DNA of 5,306 nt. Origin: an uncultured Flavobacteriaceae bacterium (GTDB lineage Bacteria > Bacteroidota > Bacteroidia > Flavobacteriales > Flavobacteriaceae). Made by a program: the position numbers and the translations under genes. The stretch lies in contig CALJFV010000220.1 in the NCBI GenBank assembly GCA_938074515.1, forward strand, positions 1 to 5,306, written 5' to 3'. A model generated the notes under the pieces. The model saw nothing but the letters and a program-made list of their open reading frames with translations. It made no database searches and was not told where the DNA came from. Shown in pieces: positions 1 through 5,306 of the stretch; within the stretch, counting starts at the first letter, position 1; each line of letters starts with the position of its first letter.

Positions 1-34
1 GAAAAGCAATAGTGTATTTTCACAAACTTATATC

Positions 35-601
35 ATGAAAACAATAAAGTTCTATATTACCCTTTTGCTTTTTCTTGGTTTATGGTCTGTTCAGGCACAA
101 GTCAAAAATATCGAAGGCATTGACTTTCCTGAAAAGTTGTCAATTAGTGGAGCCGAGATGGAGTTCAATGGGGGCGGACTCCGCGAGAAATTAGGATTTT
201 TGGACCTGTATGTCGGGGCCTTGTATTTACCCCAGAAAAGCAGGGATGCGGATAAGATTATCCTAGGCGATACTCCTATGGCGATTCGCATTGTGATTGC
301 CTCTGGCCTGGTCACGCGAGATCGTTTTATTGAGGCTTTAGAAGAAGGCTTTGACAATACATCCGTGGGGAAATATTCCCCAAGAGATATCCAAAGCTTT
401 AAAGAATTTCTCTCGGATGCCTTCGAGCCAAATGACGAAATATTGCTGAGTTATCGCCCTGAAAAGGGTACAATACTTTCTAAAAATGGACAAGTCCGCG
501 GCAGTTTTACTGGTCTGCCGTTCAAGCAAGCACTATTTGCTATTTGGCTGGGAGACAAACCCGCCCAAAACAGCCTGAAACAGCAGATGCTTGGTCTGTA
601 A
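35..601 (+). CDS. Exported chalcone isomerase-like (Chalcone_3-type) protein
   Basis: This is a 188-residue protein of the bacterial chalcone isomerase-like family. The N-terminus is a Sec signal peptide: Lys at 2 and 5, a hydrophobic core at about 6-17, and a VQA/Q signal-peptidase I site after residue 21. The mature protein therefore lies in the periplasm. Family hallmarks are the GLREKLGFLDLYVGALYL stretch at 48-65, a central AIRIVIASGLVTRDRF strand-helix at 83-98, and the C-terminal pattern of a hydrophobic helix, WLGDKP (171-176) and a closing LKQQMLGL. Length is normal for the family. Plant relatives isomerise chalcones or bind fatty acids; bacterial members have no settled role, so a catalytic function should not be assumed. 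ATG at 35 is chosen because it places the signal peptide exactly at the N-terminus; no other in-frame ATG lies in the 34 upstream bases, although the frame is open to the window edge. No Shine-Dalgarno is visible, as usual in Bacteroidota. The gene looks monocistronic, with a 125-bp gap to the next one. Confidence 0.88.
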   Translation: MKTIKFYITLLLFLGLWSVQAQVKNIEGIDFPEKLSISGAEMEFNGGGLREKLGFLDLYVGALYLPQKSRDADKIILGDTPMAIRIVIASGLVTRDRFIEALEEGFDNTSVGKYSPRDIQSFKEFLSDAFEPNDEILLSYRPEKGTILSKNGQVRGSFTGLPFKQALFAIWLGDKPAQNSLKQQMLGL

Positions 602-701
602 AGACTAATTTGAGACTTGGTAATTTGTAGGATAGTCATAACACATCAATACATTTTATCGAAGTTATATGACGATTATCGGAAGAGGTATTAAATATTA
701 T

Positions 702-709
702 TATATTTG
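702..709 (+). promoter_or_regulatory. Candidate Bacteroidota -7 promoter element (TATATTTG)
   Basis: TATATTTG is an exact match to the Bacteroidota primary-sigma -7 consensus TAnnTTTG. It lies 17 bases before the ATG at 727, which predicts a very short leader of roughly 10-13 nt. No good TTTG -33 element is present at the expected distance (about 678-683), which lowers confidence. The box lies within a perfect AT-only inverted repeat: AAATAT at 693-698 and ATATTT at 703-708, with a 4-base spacer. The surrounding gap (602-726) holds no open reading frame of note and no clear terminator. If real, this promoter would drive the PLP enzyme and the coupled flavin/thiol fusion gene. Confidence 0.4.
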
Positions 710-726
710 AGCTCATTTGCCCCGGT

Positions 727-1893
727 ATGTTCAATCCCAAAGACGTAGACCTAAGCCTTCTTACCCAGCGCGCCTATAATCTGCGTTGGGCGACTTTACC
801 ACAGGATGTAATCCCTTTGACTGCTGCTGATCCTGATTTTCCTGTCGCCCCGCCCATCAAAGAGGCTTTATTGGATTATGTTAAAGGGGGTTATTTGAGC
901 TATGGCCCTGCCGAGGGACTACTGTCTTTTAGACAGGCTGTTTCGGGGGATTACAAGCGAAAGAATCAGGTAGATTACAAGCCTGAATATATTTTACCAG
1001 TAGACAGCGCCGCCTTTGGTATTTATTTGATCTGTAGCGCACTGCTCAAACCCGGCGACGAAGTTATTGTTTTTGATCCTGTAGACTTTTTATTCAAATA
1101 TTCAGTAGAGCAGGTCGGGGCCAAAGCCGTTTCTTTTAAAACACCTCAGACTGATAATACTATTGATTTTTCGGAGCTCAATGCCTTAATCACCCCAAAG
1201 ACAAAACTTATTTGCCTTTGTAACCCATTAAACCCTACCGGAAAAGTTTTTACAAAAGCTGAGTTAGAGGCTCTAGCTGAAATTGTTTTGGGCCACGAGG
1301 AACTTATGGTTTTATCAGATGAAATATGGAGCGATATTGTTTTTGCGCCAAATAAGTTCAATGCATTTTCTAGGATGAATGATGTTTTTGATCGAACAAT
1401 TACAGTAACGGGTTACAGTAAATCCTATGGATTAGCAGGACTACGTGTCGGTAGTATCTTAATGCCTAACCAAAGAATTTTCGATACGATTTTTACCCAC
1501 TCGCTGCATCAATCTACAGTGCATGGCACCAATGTTTTAGGACAAATCGCGGCACAAGCGGCCTTGAATGAGGCCCAAGACTGGCTTGTAGAATTCGTCA
1601 ATCATTTACATGAGATGAGGGATTTTTCCGTAGAGCGCCTCAATGCAATGCCGGGCGTTACTTGTCGCGCACCTCAGGGCTGTTATGTGTTATTTCCTAA
1701 CATCTCAAAGACGGGTTTTACAGCCTCCGAATTGCAAAAACAATTAATTGAAAAAGCAAAAGTCGCTGTGGTTCCGGGTCTTCCTAAGTGGTTTGGTGAT
1801 GGGGCTGAGGGGTTTATTCGGCTGAGTTTTGCTACGTCATATGACCTTTTAGACCAGGCTCTTGGGCGCATTGATAAATTCTTAAGATCATGA
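727..1893 (+). CDS. PLP-dependent aminotransferase class I/II (possible MalY/PatB-like C-S lyase)
   Basis: This 388-residue cytosolic fold-type I PLP enzyme has the normal length of the class I/II aminotransferase family. Seen in order: ADPDFPVAPPIKEAL at 34-48; the substrate/cofactor-site LSYGP (Tyr59-equivalent region, 58-61); the helix start DSAAFG (93-98) in place of the usual glycine-rich phosphate loop, followed by KPGDEV; NPLNPTG at 166-172; SDEIW at 197-201, with Asp198 as the expected pyridine-nitrogen partner; SKSYGLAGLRVG at 231-242, with Lys232 as the PLP Schiff-base lysine and Arg240 as the phosphate ligand; and FIRLSFA with Arg365 as the likely carboxylate-binding arginine. The DPDFPVAPP and SDEIxxDIV segments recall MalY/PatB cystathionine beta-lyases, so transamination and C-S lysis are both open. 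ATG at 727 is the only in-frame ATG after the in-frame stop at 670-672. The stop overlaps the start of the next gene by 4 bp, implying co-translation with the flavin/thiol fusion. Family assignment is sure; the substrate is unknown. Confidence 0.93.
   Translation: MFNPKDVDLSLLTQRAYNLRWATLPQDVIPLTAADPDFPVAPPIKEALLDYVKGGYLSYGPAEGLLSFRQAVSGDYKRKNQVDYKPEYILPVDSAAFGIYLICSALLKPGDEVIVFDPVDFLFKYSVEQVGAKAVSFKTPQTDNTIDFSELNALITPKTKLICLCNPLNPTGKVFTKAELEALAEIVLGHEELMVLSDEIWSDIVFAPNKFNAFSRMNDVFDRTITVTGYSKSYGLAGLRVGSILMPNQRIFDTIFTHSLHQSTVHGTNVLGQIAAQAALNEAQDWLVEFVNHLHEMRDFSVERLNAMPGVTCRAPQGCYVLFPNISKTGFTASELQKQLIEKAKVAVVPGLPKWFGDGAEGFIRLSFATSYDLLDQALGRIDKFLRS
1890..1893 (+). other. ATGA start/stop overlap (translational coupling)
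   Basis: The ATG of the flavin/thiol fusion gene overlaps the TGA of the PLP enzyme gene as ATGA. No Shine-Dalgarno sequence precedes it. This arrangement typically allows terminating ribosomes to restart on the second gene, and so keeps the two products in a fixed ratio. Confidence 0.85.
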
Positions 1894-3860
1894 AGATTGC
1901 AGTATTTGGTGCAGGGATAGCGGGCTTATCGGCAGCGATATTGCTCAAAAAGCAAGGGCATACTGTGCAGGTTTTCGAGCGAAGTCCCAAAATGAATGAT
2001 CGAGGCAATGCATTTTTGATGCATGATGATGGCTTAGATTTATTGGCCAACTTGGGCCAGAGCAGCGTTTTTGATTCCATGGGGGAGCCGGTACAATATT
2101 TTCAGTTGTTTTCTCAGAGTAATGAAGAGGTCAAGGCGATTCGTCTTATGCCATGGCGCTGTTTTAAAAGAAATGAGGTGATTCGTTATCTGTATCAGGC
2201 GCTGGATGAACATGAAGTGATTCACGATCACGCGTTTGAATCTTTTCAGTGGGACAATCAGAAAATCATCACGGCGCGGCTGACCAATGGCAATTGGGTG
2301 GAAGCGGATTTATTCATCGGGGCCGATGGACTCAATTCAAAGTTGCGACAAAATCTTTTTGGCCCCACGCAATTTTCAACGATTTTTACTTTTGAACTTC
2401 TGGGTTTTGTGGTTGATCCAAAAAAGTACACCCAGCTAAAAGGTCAATTTAAAAAATTCCAGCATCGAGAAAAAAGCATTGCCTTTGGGGTCCTACCCGC
2501 GGCTAAAAATGAGCTCATCACAGTAATTCAATTTGATCCAAAAATCATTGCAGAGGCCGGCATTCAAGAAGATAATCACAGAGCTATGGCCGAGCATTTG
2601 CTGGCTGATTTTCCTGATTTTGTCCAAGAGATCATCGCCCTACAAACCTATGAAGATACCTATATTTGGAAGACCCGAGATTTTGATCTTATGCCAGAAT
2701 TCCATAAAGCCAATGCAGTGCTCATTGGGGATTCGGCTCATGTCGCCTTGCCATTTTCAAGTTCGGGAACCACGAACGCACTACTCGATTCTTTAGCTTT
2801 AGTAAACGTGTTGCCAAGGGCATCACTTAAGCAGCCGAGTTTAGAGGATTTGGATCGTATTTTTGGGCAATTTTATAAAAAAAGAGCCTTAGAGGTTGAG
2901 GCTCAAATTTCTTTTGGGCGCAAACTAAAGGACCAATTTCTGCAGCCTCAAAGCAACCCTTTGGAAGGTCAAAAAATACCACTGGTCAAAAGGAGTTCGG
3001 TTAAAATAAAAAGGCCTCCTGTGGACCAGCGGATTCAAATCGTCTATTTTACAGACCCTATTTGTTCGACTTGCTGGGCAATTCAACCACAGTTACGGAA
3101 ATTAGAATTGGAATACGGTCATCAAATTGAAATTGATTATCGCATGGGAGGGCTGCTTCCCAAATGGCACGAATACAATAGGCATGGGATAACCGAACCT
3201 AAGCAAGTGGCGGTGCACTGGGAGGAGGTTGAAGCAAAATCTGAAATGCCCATCAATGGCGAAATATGGAGAACTGATCCACTGCCTTCGTCTTATCCGC
3301 CATCGATTGCCTTTAAAGCGGCTCAGTTGCAGAACCCTGAGAAAGCCATTATCTTTTTGAGAAAAATCCGAGAGGCCTTGTTTGTAGCCCAAAAGGACAT
3401 TATCGATAAAGGATTGCTATACAGGATTGCACTGTCTTCGGCCTTGGATGCCGCTCAAATTGTCCGGGATATAGAAGGTGATGCTAAGGATAATTTTTTT
3501 CAAGATATTGCGCTGTGCAATGAGCTGAATGTTGAGTTCTTGCCCACCCTAATTTTTTCAAATCACCGGGGAGAAACCAGGCGCTTAGTTGGAGAAAATG
3601 ATTATTCTGTTTTGCAAAAAACCCTTCAAGAATTGAATCCAAATTTGAAGTTGTTCAATTACAGTAGAGATATTCGGGATTTATTTACCCGTTATCCTAG
3701 CATGAGCTTTAAAGAATATCTTTATTTAAGTGGCGTTTCGCGGAAAAAGGCCAGCGCTGATCTCGAGCAAATGTGTCTTTCGGGTGAGTTGACCACTTGG
3801 GAGACCGAGAGGACTAAACTCTATCTTTCTACCGTAAAATTAGAGCAAGGTTTTGTATGA
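1890..3860 (+). CDS. Fusion protein: FAD-dependent monooxygenase + DsbA/YjbH-like thioredoxin-fold domain
   Basis: A 656-residue two-module protein. Residues 1 to about 355 form an FAD-dependent oxidoreductase of the class A monooxygenase type: the Rossmann motif GAGIAG at 7-12 with Glu30 for the ribose; Arg38-Gly39 at the flavin; the DG motif ADLFIGADGLNSKLR at 139-153; and the GD motif GDSAH at 280-284, followed by Pro288 and Gly293. A basic, proline-containing linker (about 355-380) leads to a DsbA-superfamily domain at about 382-585. That domain has the active site CSTCW at 392-396, the family signature YRMGGLLPKW at 417-426, the SSYPPSIAFKAAQ stretch (467-479), and the cis-proline loop FLPT at 550-553. 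The tail (about 590-650) resembles a small helix-turn-helix. There is no signal peptide, so it should act in the cytosol. Each half is normally a separate protein of about this size. The frame is continuous with no sign of a frameshift. It is translationally coupled to the PLP enzyme, suggesting a joint pathway. The domain calls are strong; substrate and partner are unknown. Confidence 0.9.
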   Translation: MKIAVFGAGIAGLSAAILLKKQGHTVQVFERSPKMNDRGNAFLMHDDGLDLLANLGQSSVFDSMGEPVQYFQLFSQSNEEVKAIRLMPWRCFKRNEVIRYLYQALDEHEVIHDHAFESFQWDNQKIITARLTNGNWVEADLFIGADGLNSKLRQNLFGPTQFSTIFTFELLGFVVDPKKYTQLKGQFKKFQHREKSIAFGVLPAAKNELITVIQFDPKIIAEAGIQEDNHRAMAEHLLADFPDFVQEIIALQTYEDTYIWKTRDFDLMPEFHKANAVLIGDSAHVALPFSSSGTTNALLDSLALVNVLPRASLKQPSLEDLDRIFGQFYKKRALEVEAQISFGRKLKDQFLQPQSNPLEGQKIPLVKRSSVKIKRPPVDQRIQIVYFTDPICSTCWAIQPQLRKLELEYGHQIEIDYRMGGLLPKWHEYNRHGITEPKQVAVHWEEVEAKSEMPINGEIWRTDPLPSSYPPSIAFKAAQLQNPEKAIIFLRKIREALFVAQKDIIDKGLLYRIALSSALDAAQIVRDIEGDAKDNFFQDIALCNELNVEFLPTLIFSNHRGETRRLVGENDYSVLQKTLQELNPNLKLFNYSRDIRDLFTRYPSMSFKEYLYLSGVSRKKASADLEQMCLSGELTTWETERTKLYLSTVKLEQGFV

Positions 3861-3866
3861 CATTAT

Positions 3867-5300
3867 TTAGGTCAAAATACTTGTTAGCCATTTAAGGCCT
3901 AGGACAACAAAAAGACCAGTCACCCCCTGTAATAAGGTAGCAAAAGTATGATGTCTATAGGCGGTCTTAACATCGATTTCCCCCATTTGAGAGACAATCC
4001 AAAAGTATGAATCATTGGCATGAGAGACGGTCATAGAACCCGTTCCTATGGCGATAATGACCCATACTTTGTCCAGCTCTGAGCTCAATCCGAGTTGGGA
4101 TAAAATGGGGAAAATAATTGAGGCAGTGGTAATGATCGCTACTGTGGAAGATCCTTGGGCTGTTTTAAGTAATGCGGCGATACCAAAAGGCAGAATCAGT
4201 CCGAAGTGTTCAAGCCCGTCAAAAGCGCTGAGGTATTGCGTTAGAGGAAGTTCCTTAATTACACTCCCTAAGGCTCCGCCCATGGCGGTAATGAGCAAAA
4301 TGGGTGCGGCGATTTTCAGCCCTTGTTCAATAAGTTTATCCTTAGACTGATTTCTTGGCTTGGCTATTTTCAGGCTCATGGCCAAGAGTAATCCGATCAG
4401 TAAAGCTGCCTCTGGCGAGCTAAGCATTAACATTATGTTTTCGAATACACCGAGATTCAAACCAGTGAACTTAAGGATGCTTCCTAGGGCCATCAAAACA
4501 ATGGGGACGAAAATCGGGCTTAGCGCATGAAAGAGTCCGGGCAAGCCCTGGGCATGACCCAATTCTAGGTCTATAGATTCCTCATTAGAGGCTGAGTCGT
4601 GATTCTCGCCACTGGAAATGGATGGCTTTTGCCCGTGTTTTGCAGTAATGTTTCGTGTGGTATTTGCTGCATCAAATTCAGGCATCGCCTTTATTTTTTT
4701 GGCAAGATATTGAGCATAAAGCGCCCCGACTACGACCAAAATAAGGGCGACTAGTCCGCCCAAAACAATGAGTAAGCCCAGATTTTGTAATTCGAGTTGC
4801 GCTGCTGCGGCCAAAGGGCCAGGGGTTGGCGGCACCAAAACATGAGGCGCAAAGAGCCCAGTAGATAAGGCTATGGTCAAGGCCAGTCTCGGGGTTTTAC
4901 TCTCTTGGGCAAGGGTTTTGTTTAGGGCCGATAAAATAACAAAAGCCGAATCGCAGAATACGGGAATGGCCACAATATAACCAATAGCACTGACTGCATA
5001 AGGCACAGGTAATCTGCTGAGTATTTTTAACAAACTACGGGCTATAGATTGTGTGGCTCCTGATTGTTCGAGGTAAATACCGATGAGTGTTCCAAAAACA
5101 ATGAGCAGGCCAATATTCTCAAAGGTTTTGCCGAAACCCTTTGCAATAAGAGGAATAAGGTCTTTACCGGGAATTTGTGCCAAAAGCCCTAGCCCAATTG
5201 CGGCCCAAAGGAGGACAAAAAATGGATGAAGCTTGAACTTTGTTGTGCCCAAAATAATCCACAATACGGTCAGGGTCAATAAAATTAGGGTCCAAATCAT
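3867..5300 (-). CDS. GntP-family permease (gluconate/organic acid:H+ symporter type)
   Basis: A 477-residue inner-membrane transporter with about a dozen hydrophobic segments, the first two at about 2-18 and 25-42. Family landmarks are ILGTTKFKLHPF at 16-27; the GFGKTFENIGLLIVFG segment at 55-70, leading to IGIYLEQSG; IPVFCDSAFVIL at 112-123; HVLVPPTPGPLAAA at 153-166; QGSSTVAIITTAS at 382-394; and GTGSMTVSHANDSYFWIVSQ at 419-438. These are the conserved re-entrant and substrate-region motifs of GntP proteins, which import gluconate or related sugar acids and hydroxy acids with protons. The protein is slightly longer than the usual 440-450 residues, owing to a polar Ser/Asn/Glu-rich loop at about 201-250. 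The exact substrate (gluconate, glycerate or another acid) cannot be read off. The start ATG (5300-5298) lies 6 bp from the window edge. A TGA in the edge sequence could end an upstream gene, so it may be a downstream member of an operon. Its 3' end converges on the fusion gene with a 6-bp gap. Confidence 0.93.
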   Translation of the reverse strand: MIWTLILLTLTVLWIILGTTKFKLHPFFVLLWAAIGLGLLAQIPGKDLIPLIAKGFGKTFENIGLLIVFGTLIGIYLEQSGATQSIARSLLKILSRLPVPYAVSAIGYIVAIPVFCDSAFVILSALNKTLAQESKTPRLALTIALSTGLFAPHVLVPPTPGPLAAAAQLELQNLGLLIVLGGLVALILVVVGALYAQYLAKKIKAMPEFDAANTTRNITAKHGQKPSISSGENHDSASNEESIDLELGHAQGLPGLFHALSPIFVPIVLMALGSILKFTGLNLGVFENIMLMLSSPEAALLIGLLLAMSLKIAKPRNQSKDKLIEQGLKIAAPILLITAMGGALGSVIKELPLTQYLSAFDGLEHFGLILPFGIAALLKTAQGSSTVAIITTASIIFPILSQLGLSSELDKVWVIIAIGTGSMTVSHANDSYFWIVSQMGEIDVKTAYRHHTFATLLQGVTGLFVVLGLKWLTSILT

Positions 5301-5306
5301 CGCTCA

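Noticed and set aside
35..601. Calling the first gene a true chalcone isomerase (flavonoid pathway)
   Set aside because: Only the fold family is supported. Bacterial members of this exported subgroup are not known to act on flavonoids, and no related pathway genes are nearby.
602..726. Search for a small gene, RNA or riboswitch in the gap between the first two genes
   Set aside because: The gap is only 125 bp and AT-rich, with no conserved aptamer pattern, no tRNA-like folding and no open frame of note. Only the -7 box is worth recording.
2533..2796. An 87-codon plus-strand open frame inside the fusion gene
   Set aside because: It is in another frame across the conserved FAD-domain segment containing GDSAH. 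It has no recognisable features, so it is a shadow frame.
1890..2960. Calling the flavin domain a Tet(X) tetracycline monooxygenase
   Set aside because: It shares only the general class A motifs. The N-terminal flavin region (RGNAFLMHDDG) and the SSGTT loop differ from Tet(X), and there is no resistance-gene or mobile-element context.
3881..3910. Possible hairpin with TTGTT (3881-3885) and AACAA (3906-3910) arms as a terminator
   Set aside because: The inner part does not pair well, no T-run follows on the plus strand, and it lies inside the permease coding sequence.
4048..4350. A 100-codon plus-strand open frame inside the permease gene
   Set aside because: It lies wholly antisense to well-conserved GntP-family sequence, shows no recognisable family, and is the expected shadow of the minus-strand gene.

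Overview
The window looks like chromosomal DNA from a member of the Bacteroidota, probably Flavobacteriia or Cytophagia. This rests on protein style (a lipid-rich signal peptide ending in VQAQ, and a YjbH/FrnE-like DsbA domain of the kind common in this phylum), moderate GC, the lack of Shine-Dalgarno sequences before the starts, and a TAnnTTTG-type -7 box. The genus cannot be named from the sequence alone. There are four complete protein-coding genes, and coding density is high. I see no RNA genes, insertion sequences, CRISPR arrays or attachment sites.

Layout. At 35-601 (+) is a small exported chalcone isomerase-like protein. A 125-bp AT-rich gap (602-726) follows and carries a plausible Bacteroidota -7 element. 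Next is a two-gene, translationally coupled unit on the + strand. Its first gene (727-1893) encodes a fold-type I PLP enzyme, either an aminotransferase or a MalY/PatB-like C-S lyase. Its second gene (1890-3860) encodes an unusual 656-residue fusion: an FAD-dependent class A-type monooxygenase joined to a cytosolic DsbA/YjbH-like thioredoxin-fold domain with a CSTC active site and a small helix-turn-helix-like tail. On the opposite strand, ending only 6 bp away, is a GntP-family gluconate/organic-acid permease (3867-5300), which begins almost at the right edge of the window.

How the genes may work together. The ATGA overlap strongly suggests that the PLP enzyme and the flavin/thiol fusion are made together and act in one pathway. 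A PLP enzyme, a flavin oxygenase and a dithiol domain would suit amino-acid or organosulfur chemistry, but the substrate cannot be read from the sequence. The permease and the chalcone isomerase-like protein show no visible functional link to this pair. The fusion gene is the most noteworthy object in the window.
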